Source: Riptortus pedestris
Taxonomy: Eukaryota; Arthropoda; Insecta; Hemiptera; Alydidae
NCBI GenBank assembly: GCA_019009955.1
Contig: CM032231.1
Span: 114,168,001 to 114,232,000 of the forward strand
DNA: 64,000 nucleotides
Direction of reading: 5' to 3'
Position 1 is the first letter of the stretch. Every line of letters starts with the position of its first letter. A model generated the notes under the pieces. It was not told where the DNA came from and made no database searches. It saw only the letters and a program-made list of their open reading frames with translations. A program made the translations under genes and the position numbers. Below are positions 1 through 12,898 of the stretch, in pieces.

Positions 1-889
1 TCATTTTTTACTTATGTATATCTCATGGAACGTTTAATGTTGTGCATATATTTTAAAGTTATTTTGCATTTCATTTAACGAATAAATTACTTATATCATA
101 CAAGTTTATAAATAATGCTCTAAGATTCAATTGGATTCTTTTTTAATTTGGCAGGAATAAATATTTTTGAGTTCTCGCTGTCTAGCATACACCTATTCGT
201 TGCTCAACCACTCCTAAGTTTGTTTATAAAAGCATTTTTTATAAAACATGTTATCAAAAATGTACATCATAGCCTAATAGACAATAATATTTTTCAACAA
301 GTACTCATTAATCGTTTTCGCCTATTGGCTTTATTATTTTCAATAAAAGAAGTAAAAATTGGAAGGGCGTAAGAGTTAATTAAAGCCACAGGTGTCATGG
401 AAAATGAATGGTGCCTTTATTAGGGGCCTTTTATTTTCTCCAGCACCTGTTGTCGATTGGGGGAGACCTTATCAACTTATCTTTATATATATATATATAT
501 ATTTTTTCATTTTATTAAAACATTTTTTTATTACGATAAGAAGAAAATTAACAGAATGGTATTCATAAATGAAATATTAAGTGACTTCATGCCACACAAA
601 AAATGCTAATTTGGAAGTGACTGGAAAAAAAGGTTTAGATCGTTTTCTAGGTCTCTTTGTTAACTGTATTGGCTATATTGTTAATAATTAAAATTGGTCA
701 TTGATTTTGTGCGCACTATTCAAATTGAATGAGGGTTCTTAGCTGTCGACCACTAAATCGGAACTATTGAAAAATATGTAAAAAAATCAAAGAAACAGTT
801 CATTTCATGTTTGTATCCATTATTTTATTTACGAGTTATATTTACATGAAAAAGTCATAAAGCTTATATCGTTGTAACATTTAATCTTA
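1..889. other. AT-rich non-coding stretch
   Basis: No coding signal is visible. A short (TA)n run sits near 484-503. The open frame at 148-372 has no recognisable domain and a composition like its surroundings, so I do not call it a gene. Confidence 0.6.
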
Positions 890-1056
890 CCTAGAGTGGC
901 GAGTTCGATTCCCGCCTGGACAAAGGAGTTTATTTAGTGACGGAATTCATTAAATAAAATCCTGAGTGCCACCCTGGCTAAAAAAGGGTGGTAACCCGTA
1001 AATAACCCGACCCAATTAGCCATAGTTGCAAAAAGTGGACGTTAATAAATAATTTA
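890..1056 (+). repeat. tRNA-derived SINE, 5'-truncated copy
   Basis: The copy begins in the tRNA-like head with a B-box-like GAGTTCGATTCCCGCC. The body reads through 'ttagtgacggaattc' and 'ccctggct', and ends in a LINE-like tail 'aaaagtggacgttaataaat'. The same order recurs at 53264-53488 on the plus strand and at 25299, 29731 and 61303 on the minus strand, which defines the family. The A-box part of the head is missing here. The fragment at 52698 shows what the head looks like in another copy. Confidence 0.75.
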
Positions 1057-1761
1057 AATTTTATATTGTTGTGAGCGTACATCGGTTGAAATTACAAGTA
1101 TCCATAAAATTGAGTAGGAGTTATAAGTAATGTTGTCACTGTGTTGTTTATTAAATATTACCAGTTTACAATAAAACTTGTAAAAGTTCAATAGATAAAT
1201 TATGAATTGTGGAGTTAATAAATATTATTATTGGGTCAAAAGCAAGATAATTTAATTCCACAAATAGTCTCTGTTTCTTTAGGTTTAGATTGCCACGATA
1301 GACTGGGAATTTTATTATCATACTAGTTTTTCCATCCATCGACCCCTGATCCACGGTATGTCATATCTTCGCAGGATACATTTAATGGAATATAATTTTT
1401 CATAAACACTGAAATTGATCATTTTCATTTAAAGTAAACGTGAGCGTCTTAAATGTGGGATTATAAATCAATGACTTTAGAGTGCCTAATGTTATAAATT
1501 GTCATGATAACAAGAGAGATAAGGAAATGACATATGGATGGCAGTACTATTTTCAATAGAGATAAGTCATATTTTGTTGAACCCATATTAACACATTAAT
1601 TATAATACCAACGTTGCTGAAAAATAAAAGACCAAGACTGGTAACGGTCCTTCCTAGGCCGTAGTAAGAAAGTATTTCCGTTAATTTTAATTATTTACTA
1701 TTGGTTATAAATAGTCATTATTTTTTTTTATTTTAAATTTCGACAAACATGCAAAACAAAA
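1057..1761. other. Non-coding, nothing recognised
   Basis: This is AT-rich sequence with no coding, repeat or RNA signal that I can support. Confidence 0.5.
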
Positions 1762-2187
1762 ATGACTACTACTGACATATCTACACTAACACCAACAGAC
1801 CTCAACAAGATTGAACAAACAAAAATACTCCAAGACTGGCAAAATCACTAGTTACGTACTGCCAACAAACTATTAGAAATAAAACGCAATGTTACCGGAT
1901 GGTCAAAGAGACAATACGTAGATTCAAGAAGAGACCAAGTCGTCCTCACCAGACTACGTATTAGACATACAAACCTGACACATTCTTACATAATGAACAG
2001 AAAAGACAAGCCTACTTGAACTCATTGCAACACTGGACTAACTATAAAACACCTACTAACAGGACGCAGATTACGAGCCTACTTAAACATTCCACATAAC
2101 TTGAACGAACTACTGACTGAGGGCAGCCCACATATTAACACAATTACGACATATTTAAAAAGAATTGGGCAGTTTCAGAATATTTAA
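1762..2187 (+). pseudogene. 3' remnant of a LINE ORF2 (C-terminal region)
   Basis: A single frame reads for 142 codons with two in-frame stops, TAG at 1849-1851 and TGA at 2017-2019, and ends at TAA 2185-2187. It contains VVLTRLRIRHTNLTHSYIM followed by a degraded zinc-knuckle region (stop, then HC, then IKHLL). This is the block that follows the RNase H domain in jockey/I/R1-type non-LTR retrotransposons. The first cysteine of the knuckle is replaced by TGA and the last cysteine is lost. It is not the same family as the nested LINE at 42122-45885, whose tail motif differs. It is followed directly by a (GT)n array. It is a dead fragment with no promoter or upstream domains. Confidence 0.75.
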
Positions 2188-2211
2188 TTCCATATTTTAC
2201 ATTTTTTATAA

Positions 2212-2224
2212 TGTGTGTGTGTGT

Positions 2225-2295
<71 letters not shown>

Positions 2296-2305
2296 AGTGA
2301 GTGTG
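2212..2305. repeat. (GT)n microsatellite
   Basis: A nearly pure GT array of about 90 bases with GAG/GAGT interruptions at each end. It lies about 25 bases after the LINE remnant and may have grown from its 3' tail. Confidence 0.95.
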
Positions 2306-3405
2306 ACATATTTAAATTTGAATGATGCTTTTTTTTATGAATAGTTTTCAAAGTCATCAAGTTTACTTTTTACCTATTTATTTCCCACCTGTTTTTAGTT
2401 CTATGTTATGTTCGTGTTTGTTGTTTCTTTTGTGTTCTGTTCATTTAGTTTTGTTCTTTATATTATTTTGTGTTCCATGTTTTGTTATGATTTGTTATTA
2501 TTCTATGTTCTGTTGTAATTTCGTGTTCCATGTTTTGTTATTTTGTTTACTTGTTTTTGTTTTGTTTCCCCCCAAGTTTAAGAAGAGCAAGTCGCCATAG
2601 TTGCTGAGCTCCACATAATATATAAATAAATTATTTTAAATTTTCATTTAGTAATGTCATCTAGTCTTAAAAATTCTAAAAGGAGATTTACCATAATTTT
2701 AAAAATAATATCCCTCTTATCATGAGTCAGATCAGAAAATGTAAGACCAATTTATTGAAAATTGTATTTCCTACAATCGTTTCTCTTACTCTAACAATAA
2801 CCAACATATTTTAATTTTGTTAGTCGCTAGTGTTGATTGATAAAGCATATATTATAAACTGAAATTGGTATCCTCTAAGAATACTATTTAATTATATCAC
2901 TTGCTTGTTTTGGCGTTCCGAATCTACGGTGATGAGAGTTGAAGTTATTATACTATAAAATTTGCATACCTCGTAACTGCTAAAAGAATCTTATTTTAAT
3001 AAATTGTCAGCATCTAACAACACACATAAACAAACAAACAAAGAACTGCTTCCTTCACAATTATTTATACTGAGCAACAGAACAATTTTCGGGCACACGC
3101 TCCATCATCCCAGTGCCCTGCAGCCAACCATAAACCATAAAAAAAGTCATCCAAGCTGTTATTAATTTAAAATATATATATGTCCTTACACATAGAAGGA
3201 AAAGCGTTCTAACAGAATCAATAGTTATGAAGGAACAAGGCCTTTTTTTGGTTCCTTTCTGTGACCAGCTGCCTTCACCAGCCAGCGCCTCAGTTATGGA
3301 ATTTACAGTTAACAAGTTTAGCAAAGTAAATTATTTCATAGGTTTGTGGGAATTTTAGTGTTCTCTGACAAACTGTCTACTCATGCCTGGAGACGGAGAG
3401 CTTGT
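2306..3405. other. T-rich low-complexity then plain non-coding DNA
   Basis: From about 2400 to 2570 the plus strand is a degenerate T-rich pattern with repeated 'gttccatgttttgtta'. The open frame at 2322-2600 is a product of that composition (F, L, C and V only in quantity). Nothing else is recognisable up to the C-rich array. Confidence 0.55.
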
Positions 3406-3905
3406 CCCCCCCCCCCCACCCCCCCCCCCCCCCACCCCCCCCCCCCCCCACCCCCCCCCCCCCCCACCCCCCCCCCCCCCCACCCCCCCCCCCCCCCACC
3501 CCCCCCCCCCCCCACCCCCCCCCCCCCCCACCCCCCCCCCCCCCCACCCCCCCCCCCCCCCACCCCCCCCCCCCCCCACCCCCCCCCCCCCCCACCCCCC
3601 CCCCCCCCCACCCCCCCCCCCCCCCACCCCCCCCCCCCCCCACCCCCCCCCCCCCCCACCCCCCCCCCCCCCCACCCCCCCCCCCCCCCACCCCCCCCCC
3701 CCCCCACCCCCCCCCCCCCCCACCCCCCCCCCCCCCCACCCCCCCCCCCCCCCACCCCCCCCCCCCCCCACCCCCCCCCCCCCCCACCCCCCCCCCCCCC
3801 CACCCCCCCCCCCCCCCACCCCCCCCCCCCCCCACCCCCCCCCCCCCCCACCCCCCCCCCCCCCCACCCCCCCCCCCCCCCACCCCCCCCCCCCCCCACC
3901 CCCCA
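3406..3905. repeat. Perfect 16-base minisatellite (C15A), about 31 units
   Basis: Single A residues interrupt poly-C every 16 bases from 3418 to 3898. I read 31 A's at constant spacing and no other substitution. Flanks are unique sequence ('ggagagcttgt' before, 'atccatgcgggtg' after). The complementary strand is G15T and could fold into G-quadruplexes, and the C strand into i-motifs. Open reading frames on both strands through it (poly-Pro/His/Thr or poly-Gly/Trp/Val) are a trivial consequence of the repeat. Confidence 0.95.
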
Positions 3906-4450
3906 TCCATGCGGGTGAAAGTAAACTAAGCTGATTTTGGTAGCACTGGAATATAATTCGCTGAAGATCTCACCTCCAGCAGTGAGTAGTGTACGAAATC
4001 AGGATTTCTGATCTTTAATAACTGAGGTACATAAAGTGAAAATCGTTAAGTAGAAGTATGAATTTACAAAAAGCTGAAACGAAAAGAAATAATATTCCAG
4101 TCAGATAAAAAGTATGTAAAACAATAGTTGTAGAAAAGCTCAATTTGAACATTGTATGTTATATAACATATTCCGTTCCGACTCTTATGGCCGAAATACT
4201 TTTAATTTTCAATTTTCCTTCCCTCTCCCAACCCCAAGGCTGAATTCATCAGTGACTTAATATTAACTTTATTTTTCCATGAAACATCGAATTTTTCCAT
4301 GTTCCAGGAGTGGGAGTGTACTGAAGGCTAAAAAATAAAAAAAATAATTATATCGGTCAATATTAAAGATAAATAAAATAAAATTATATAACATAATTCA
4401 TATAAAAATAAGCCAGCTGATATTTCACAACTTCATAATATTCTAATAAA
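3906..4450. other. Non-coding, nothing recognised
   Basis: AT-rich with no repeat family or coding signal that I recognise. Confidence 0.5.
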
Positions 4451-4885
4451 GTCCGTCACGCAGGGGCTGCGTAAACTAAGCAGATTTCCCACGTGACGTT
4501 TTACAATAGAGAAATTTCACGAGAGCCAAGCAGTTAATGACACGGTTGAACTAGCTTTTGGCGGGAAAGACACTCCGTCCGTTAGCCGTCAATTTAATAA
4601 AAATGCAAATATCTCAGTTAATACTCAAGATAGAGAATAAATGTATATAATAATATTTATAGTAAATGTAATTTGCAATAAGATTGATTCTGTACAATTT
4701 TTAGATCCGATGAATAGTAACGGAAATATTTCGAATTTTCGAAAATCATCCCCTCTAAACCCCCCCCCCTCCCACTGATCCGATTTCAGCCGTTAACGAA
4801 CTTGATCTTTCTTTTTACATAAAACGACTAAATATCGAGTTTGGTAACGATCAAATAAAAATTGCGACCACTAGAGCGGTAACAG

Positions 4886-4958
<73 letters not shown>

Positions 4959-5085
4959 CAGTTTTGAACGGACCTCATTTTTGTCATGTACTAGGTAGGA
5001 TCGATGGGCATTTGAAGAAAAATTTCGAAAATTCCGTCATGAGTACAACCTCAACAGCTGATTTCCCTCAAGGGAAATCTGCTAA
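4451..5085 (-). mobile_element. Helentron-like (HINE-type) element, complete copy
   Basis: Read on the minus strand, the 5' end is TTAGCAGATTTCCC within a palindrome (about 5058-5085). A (TA)n core with a short (GT) interruption follows at 4890-4960. The 3' part carries a G/C-run block (C-run near 4761), the sub-terminal inverted repeat GGGAAATCTGCT, and the stem-loop CGCAG-CCC-CTGCG near 4458-4473. It ends in TGACGGAC at 4451 and is flanked there by A's (T's in element orientation). At about 635 bases this is the standard short form. No protein is encoded. Confidence 0.75.
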
Positions 5086-5277
5086 AAAGTGAAACTAGAG
5101 AAGTATATATTAAGATTAGGAACCACGAAAATGATTATAGGTTTAATAAAACTATTATATGAAAATATAATGTTTTAATTTTTGTTATGATCAATAAAAT
5201 ATATATGCCTCTTATTAGTTTAGATTTTCTAGATATGCTAATGTGAATTCTACTCAGTTATACTTAATTCTAGTTCG

Positions 5278-5278
<1 letters not shown>

Positions 5279-5326
<48 letters not shown>
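5279..5326. repeat. (TA)n microsatellite
   Basis: A pure TA array not enclosed by recognisable Helentron-like ends. Confidence 0.9.
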
Positions 5327-5332
<6 letters not shown>

Positions 5333-5479
5333 CATTTATATTATGTATCAAGAAGCTACTAACATAGAATAACTAACCTAACTATATAAGGCCTACTCCT
5401 CGCTATAAGGAAAATTCTTGTAAACAACAAGTAATAATTTGAAAACAATATTACTTGTACATTTCTATAAAATACTTGT

Positions 5480-5800
5480 ACATTTTTTATATCCGATGTA
5501 TAATAGCATTCGAAATCCCCCCCCCCTCAACCTACAACGAACTTAAACATTAATTGTTTATAGCATCCTTTAATTACGTACAGTTATCGAATTTGGTAAC
5601 GGTTAAATAGAAATCGCAAATATTAGAGGTTTAAATAGCTAGACATACATATTTAGTTTTGGAGGGACCTCACATTTCTCATCTTCTGGGTAGAGTCGAT
5701 GAACGTGGGAAAATGTTTTTCAAAAATAGCGTCATGAGTACAATCTCAATTACTAATTTACATTTAAGAAATTGTTCTAGAACAGGAACTTTAGAAACGA
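5480..5800 (-). mobile_element. Diverged Helentron-like copy
   Basis: The sequence keeps the C-run block near 5517-5526, 'gaatttggtaacggttaaat', 'gacctcacatttctcatcttctgggtag' in pieces, and 'gtcatgagtacaatctcaat'. The terminal palindrome is eroded, and no 3' stem-loop is visible. It is older than the neighbouring copies. The open frame 5659-5841 lies inside it and is not a gene. Confidence 0.55.
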
Positions 5801-5841
5801 ATAAAATAATGATCTATTTTCATGAAAAAAGCCTAACTTAG

Positions 5842-7745
5842 TCAACTGCAGGGAAGAAACTAAATTTTACATAGTGGACGGTACAAATGAGGTAAGTTTG
5901 GCTCATAAATGTTAACCAAAAAGTGCTAAAATTAAATAAAAAGGTACGCTATGACCAAAGGCATTGAATTTATGTTTTATCCAAATCATTGTCACCTTGG
6001 TTTCACTTCCACTTATTTTCGACGACAAGAAACCTTTTGATGTTCGAAGTAATATTTCTCGAAACAATCCCAATGACCTAGAAAGACTTCCAGAAAAATT
6101 TCCGACAAGAGCGAGAACCAGGAGACGACTATTTCAGCTGATTTAAGTAGCTAAGAAAACATTATTTTTTTTTTTAGTAAATAACTACAATTCGTAAACG
6201 AAATACCAATAGTTTCTTCTAGCTCATGTTGCTCAAGATATTGTCCTTCAATCAAATAAATTCATATTCTAAGGATATATAGCTAGCATCATTAGTTCTG
6301 CTAAACAACTGTCTGTTATTCAGAGTAAGTTTCGTACAATATGATGGGGGTATATGGGAGGTGTTTGCTTTCGGGATAAGTTCAAAGGCAGGATTCGGGG
6401 GAGTTAGTTATCCGCTTCGAAGATTTCAAGAGGATTCTAACTACGCCATAGTGATTTTAAGCTTTACTTCGCAATGAATTTCCTTCCACAAACGTTGTGG
6501 CTATAATTAGAAATGACGTATCATCCTCTATCTGTTAGACCTAAGTTTAATGTCTGCCTACACATTCATGTGTTCGGTCTAATATAAACCAATATACTTT
6601 TAGTATTAAGTGTAATTGGCATCTTTCTTTATTTTTTAATATAGAAATTGCATTTGACGAAAAAAAAAGTTAACTTTTAAAAATGAAAATAAAAATCCCA
6701 TGTTTTTTCTTCACATCACAACAAAGCTATATACCATTACCAAATAAATGTTCGTAACAATACGAATTCATAAATTAAATTTATAAATTAAATCAATTGC
6801 ATTAATTGCGTGTCCCTTTTATATTTCTAATTCTTTAATATATATTTTTTATTAATATAAAAACATTTCAAATTTCAGAGTAGATTTTTTATAATTGAAT
6901 CACCGTTCAAACCCTAAAATCAATATTAATATATTTCTAACACCTCTAAGTTACTACATAACTGTTAGTCATTAATCTTTTTGCCACTCTTAACTTGGCT
7001 TCGCAAGAATACATTAATAAAGCAATGAATAGTGTTTATGTATTGTTCAAGTAAGTAAAAAATATTCTTGATAAGGCATCACGAATTTGAGAAAGTGGTA
7101 CCCCAATAAAGAATTGATGTGAAAGGTGACGTTTATTGACCATCTGCTCAAAACCCCTTAATAAAATAATTTAATTTAATGTGAGATGTAATTTTGAACA
7201 TATACACAAATTAATATTAAATTATGAATTTCACAATGGGCCACAGGGTAGTCATGTTTGTGAAATTATTTCCAATAATACTCTTAGGTTCTGTTCAACC
7301 CATGGAATCCCGATCCAACGTTCTGACGAACTCGTGAATTAAATTCCTCTTCCAGGCTGTAATTAACTCGTTTCGATTAGCCTATTTTGCAAAGAATGGA
7401 ATTTCATAAAATGTCTGTACATAAACTGTAGTAAATTAAAATCACAACAAATGATAATAAGCGAAAAACGTGAAATATTATGCCACTTTTAAAGCAAAAA
7501 AAAAACGTATGACACTCTAGAATAGCCTTGCCTATTATTACATTTACATTTCCTACGTTATGGATTGAGTTACTCTACATCCTATTTTCTATTTCTCCCT
7601 TATAAGAAGTACATGTGCACCAGAATTAAAATATAAACTGCGTATGAAATGTTCATCTATTAGACTTGGAATAATGTATTTATACATGATGTTATATTTT
7701 ACTGATTTTACCTTAGCCCACTCCTCCATGTCCGATTTTATATAT
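5842..7745. other. Non-coding, nothing recognised
   Basis: AT-rich sequence with no gene, tRNA or repeat family that I can identify. The frame at 5964-6146 has no domain or splice context. Confidence 0.5.
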
Positions 7746-7869
7746 TTAGCAGATTTCCCTTAAGGGAAATCAGCTATTGAGGTTGTACTCATGACGGAAT
7801 TTTCGACATTTTTCTTCAAATGTCCATCGATCCTACTTAGTAGATGACGAAAATGAGGTCCGTTCAAAA

Positions 7870-7945
<76 letters not shown>

Positions 7946-9236
7946 TTGTCTGTTACCACTCTAGCGGTCGTAATTATTGTTTGATCGTTACTAATCTTGA
8001 TATTTAAACGTTATATGTAAAAGAAAAGATCAAGTTCGTTAATGGCTGAAATCGGACCAGTGGGAGGGGGGGTTTAGAGGGGAGGATTTTCGAAAATTCG
8101 AAATATCTCCGTTACTATACGTCGGACCGAAAAATTGTATAGAATCAATCTTATTACAAATTAAATTTACTATAAATTTTGTTCTATTGATATTTTCCGT
8201 ATAATGAGTATTAACCGAGATATTTGTATTTTTTGTAATGAGTTCCGCTTTCAGTAAACCCTACTCCTACTAGTGACATTAATAATAAGCTGATATATCA
8301 TGAACCACTTCATTACTTGGTTAAATACAAAATATTGTTTTCATCAAAGCTTTATTTGACGAGGTACAACCAAATACGTTCTTTTAACCCCCCCCCCCCC
8401 CTTCATTTTTTCTTGGACTACAAAAATCGGAGTGATTTAAATAGAAATAATTTTGATTCATTTCAAATTACTCCACTAACTATAGTAAATAGTTTCTAAT
8501 AAAATTAATATTTTATAATCAGATATATTTCTTTAATTGTTTGTTTTTCCGGTCTATCTATCGATACTGCGCTACAAGGTTGGCAGACCTGTTTGTTTAC
8601 AATCTGGCCGTATTCCGTTGTAGGGATTATTAACTTATATTGTAAATTCACTGAAAGATTTCTCATTGCCGTTTGTAATTATTCACTAATATTCACGGAA
8701 GTGTTACCTGTATGTATATTTATCTATTGTAAACCTTCGCTGGCTAACCTGCTTGTTCCTTAATTATGTGAAAATCTCATAACTGCCTGAATCGTATTTT
8801 GCCCCCCCCCCCCTCTTTCTATTTTCTTCCCGGATTCCTAAATTTTGAATGGTTGTGATTAAAATTATTCTGGTTTATTATTAATTACAGTAATAGATAT
8901 AATAAATAGTTATGAATAAAATTTATAACTTATATTCAAATATATTTCCGTAATTGCTTTTATTTCCGGTAAAAGCTGGCTAACCTGATTGTTTACAACT
9001 CAGACTGTTTGCTATCAGGAAGGTTCTTACCATTTGACTTGCCCTTTATTTGTTTACTTAATATTCACAGCAGCATTGTTTTTAATTTAATCTCGGAGCC
9101 TTACGGACGAGAGTTACTTTCCCGCCAAAAGCTAGTTCGGCCGTTTCCTGGACTGGCTCGGCTCTCGTGAAATTTCTCTATCGTAAAACTTCACTTGGGA
9201 AATCTGCTTAGTTTACGCAGCCCCTGCGTGACAGAC
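7746..9236 (+). mobile_element. Helentron-like element, long form
   Basis: Starts TTAGCAGATTTCCC with a perfect TTAA-centred palindrome and has a (TA)n core at 7872-7941. It ends with GGGAAATCTGCT, the stem-loop CGCAG-CCC-CTGCG and TGACAGAC before a T-run. At about 1.49 kb it carries roughly 850 bases more than the common form. The extra DNA has two further C-run blocks (near 8390 and 8803) and repeated 'ccggt' and 'gttta(c)aa' motifs, which suggests the long form is built from diverged internal units that shorter copies have lost. Confidence 0.75.
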
Positions 9237-9474
9237 TTTTAAGATCTTAACTTCAGTTTAACTTGAATCGGTTAATAAGATTGATACCTCTTGACCTTAG
9301 AATTAAACTCTTAATGTAGATAATGTTCATCACACATATATCTCAAATAATATAGATAGGTCCGATGAATACAACACGAGGTATTCAAGCACTGAATAAT
9401 ATTAGTCACTATATATTGGTTGATTACTTGTGTTACATGACAGGGGTTTACTGGAGACTGAGGAAAAAATAAAT

Positions 9475-9800
9475 AAATATGACACCTCCGTTAATATCCC
9501 AGTTGCTAAAAAAATTCAAAAGTAGAATATTACATTTATAGGAAAATTTCTTTTATATTTCCGGATTCATTAACAGTTATTTTCTTAAATTTGTTTTACT
9601 CCTCTAAATCCCTACTCCTAGCCTTATTACAGCTATTAATAATTTAATCCTTAGATTTATATGAAACGCGCAAATATCGTGTTTGGTAGCGACCTACGAA
9701 AATTGCTGCCGCTCTAGCATTAGCATTCAAACACACACACAAAATATAAATGTGCTTCAAAAGCTGATTTCCCTTAAGACAAATCACTCAATAGTAAATT
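9475..9800 (-). mobile_element. Diverged Helentron-like copy, 3' end missing
   Basis: 'cctccgttaatatccc', 'cgcgcaaatatcgtgtttggtagcgacc', 'ctgccgctctagc' and the partly preserved palindrome 'agctgatttcccttaag' occur in the order of the family read from its minus strand. The (TA)n core is replaced by a short CA run near 9729-9742. Confidence 0.5.
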
Positions 9801-12800
9801 ATTTTATTTTTAATTTTGAACATTCCATAAAATCTATTTTGAAAGCCTAGTCATACTGTTGTGTATTCTTATATCTGACCTATATATAATCTATGATAAT
9901 TTTATTTGCCGCCATGTTAATACGTTGTCCAATGTTTCTGCTCCATTTGTATAATTCCCTTTTGTAGATCCGTATGTGTCCGAAGAGAAGCTCTCTAGCA
10001 ACTATTCAGGGTGAAATATGACAGGAAATTAACTGGCCACTCTCAGGAATTAATTGTATCCATCTTCCACCATTCTGCCAAATAGACGGGCCCAACCTCT
10101 CAAGAAGAAGAAACTATGTAAAAATATTTTATGAGAAGCAGAGTTAATGTATAGCATGATTAACAAAAAAAGAAATAATAATAAGTACCGCAGGTAGAAC
10201 ATGCGTGATTAGCTAATTTCCTAAGGAGCTCAGTAATTGCGGAATACATTTTTGTTCATTGTCCTTTTAATGTAGAATGTACCATAAAAATGATACTTCG
10301 AGAACTTTCTGCTAAAATTTAAAGGAAACACCTTAGAGTTTATATCAAAAACCAATCTCATTTTCGATCTAAAATAACTCAATTATAGTTCTGAACTACT
10401 TTATCATGTATTCTGTAAGTTCATTGTCTGACCATTTTTAGAATAAATATTGAAATGAACTGCAAGATTATCCTGGCTGTGCAGTGAAAATGAGATACCA
10501 TTACATTTACCCAGTAGTTATCCTACAGAGATTGTATAAAGAAGATGCCAGCAGGGCACGTTTTGCAGTTTTAATTCATAAAGCATCGAGGTAAATTAAG
10601 TTTTAAGGAAGTTGTTTCGTTTTGTAAGTCAAGCTCTGCCAAGTGTGAAGATAGCATTTTAAAAAAAAAGAAAAGAAAATTGAAAAGTATAAAAATGCAT
10701 TATAAACGCTCTGACGAGCGTGAAATGCCTACATAATTAGAAGTGGAAAACTGAATGAAAATATAAAGTTCAAGTGGAAAATTTATGAGTAGGAGAGATA
10801 ATATGATGTGCTCTTGGGAAAAATAATAAAATAAAGTTATTTTCAAGAACATTAAAAATAATGAGCTCTCTTTGTCTTGATTTGATTACTGGAGAAGATT
10901 AAAAAGCATTATTCTGGGATGGATAATGCTCTAATAAGCTTTTTCTTTGTCAAACATCTTGTGCAGTGACATTTTCACCAAACTGGAATAAAAAGCAGTA
11001 TGTATCCACCGAACACAAGAAATTACTGATAACCCTGAGTTGTCTTCTAGTAGTTCTCTGAGGTATCGCTTTAAATTTACGTAAAGGACTATATTCACTG
11101 ATAAAAGCGTTTCAAAGTGCTTTTTAATAACTAGACTGTTATTGAGCAATAGATATTTAATAATATATCAAAATAATTCCCTAATGTACTCTATCCAAGA
11201 GGGTTCAAAATCCAAGGCAACTAGCAAACCGATAGACGTCAACTAGGAACAGAGTTAGGACTCTTCTCTGCGAATGAATAGTATGAAATTTCGTAACCCT
11301 CCAGTCTTTCCTAGCAAATTTACATTTTTTTAATGATTTTTTTACTCGTGCATTTAGTAATACGTAAAAATAATATTATGATTTTCAATTTCACTCATAG
11401 TATTCCAGCCAAAGGAGTTAACACCTTCTGTGATCTTAGCTGCTATAGTTTTATCCAATTTTGATTTATTAGGATCTTATGAAATACTTAATTAATTTTG
11501 AATATAACATATGCTTGACTCTGTAAGGATTTATTTCAATGGTGGTAAATTGACTTTTGACGCCATTGAACGAAGTTTAACTATTGTTTTGTTGGTTTTT
11601 GGATTTATTTATTTTTTTTAGGGCCCTGGTTGAGGAATAAAATATCATGAAATGTAAGGAATTTTGCTTCGATTTCATTTCATTATTTAATGATATTTAA
11701 AAAAGATAAAAAAAAAAAATTAGATCTACTTTTTCAGATGAAATTTAAACCAATTTCCAAGCATTCCCCAATATGGTCTTTGTAATACAATGAAATAAAA
11801 TCTAGTAACCAAGACGTTACTGTTTATGAAAGACACTTATTTGCAGAATAATTGTGGTTATTTAAAATTTTGATAAAGTGTAGCAATGTGAGATGTCTAT
11901 AATTTTAAATCAAATTTTTCATTATTAAAAAAAAAACAACTGTGTGCTTTGTGCTTCGGATTTGAATCTATGACTTTAGATTTACTTCGAACAATAAAAT
12001 TTATTTCTAACTAAAGCTCCTTATTAATTATTTCATAAATATTATAGGTCTCACCTCATATAAAATACAATAAGTAATATTATTTATTACGTAAACTATA
12101 AAGTAAAACATACTGTACAGGGCCTGGTAGTAGAATAGATGGCTTACCTATAGTACAGGGAACTGTGACACCACTATTTTGATTTTGCTTCACTTCAATA
12201 GTACGCCTCTTGAACGGACTAGTTCAAATGAAACATATCCCTTTCCTTGCTCGTACAACATTTATCGAACCCCTTTTGAATTGTTTGTCAATAATCGGAA
12301 TACTCTTATTCTTCATAATAATTGAAGGTATTTTAGTTCAAAAGTTGGGAAAGCAAACGTTGGAAAAGTTGTTTTCTTCATAGATCATACCTTAAATGTT
12401 CTGTAACACTTCTGTGTATCACATTGGTGAGATTCCATGGTAAAACAAATTTGGAACATTTCAACAGAATTAACCGTTTTTAGCCTCTCTGTATCTATTT
12501 TGGTTAGTTGGGACGTGATGTATATAAGTATCATCCATAACTCTATAACTGCTTGCCTTAGAATGTTGAAATATCATATTTAGGGTTACTGTTATGTCTA
12601 GTTATGGATCTTCTCGTTTAATCTATTTAGGGAGAGGGTGGTTACGCAGAGGGGGAAGAAAATTTCGAGTTACTCTGTACGTATTAGAGGTACTACATAT
12701 TTGTATAGGACATTTACGTATATCATAAATTCTCTATAAATTAGATTCTATAACATTTTTCGATCCGATGGCCGGGAAGGGGGATAGATATCTAATATCA

Positions 12801-12862
12801 CGTTCAAATGAAATAAATTAAAATTAAAGAATGTACAACACCGTACGGACAATAGTACTTCA

Positions 12863-12864
<2 letters not shown>
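9801..12864. other. Long non-coding stretch
   Basis: No gene is visible. A short patch near 12640-12790 ('tctgtacgta', 'cataaattctctataaatta', 'tttttcgatccgatgg') looks like a badly decayed Helentron-like internal block. The open frame at 10931-11149 has neither a domain nor splice context. Confidence 0.45.

Positions 12865-12894
<30 letters not shown>
12865..12894. repeat. (TA)n microsatellite
   Basis: Short pure TA array. Confidence 0.9.

Positions 12895-12898
<4 letters not shown>

Noticed and set aside
890..1056. Functional tRNA gene
   Set aside because: Only a B-box-like segment is present with no cloverleaf, and the same body and tail recur in other copies. It is a SINE.
3346..3934. 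Long open frames on both strands encoding poly-Pro/His/Thr or poly-Gly/Trp/Val
   Set aside because: They are forced by the stop-free C15A array. All frames through it are open and there is no coding context.
4451..5085. Ordinary TIR (cut-and-paste) MITE for the main family
   Set aside because: The inverted repeats are asymmetric (one terminal, one about 27 bases from its end behind a stem-loop), and no target duplication is evident. The Helentron-type explanation fits better.
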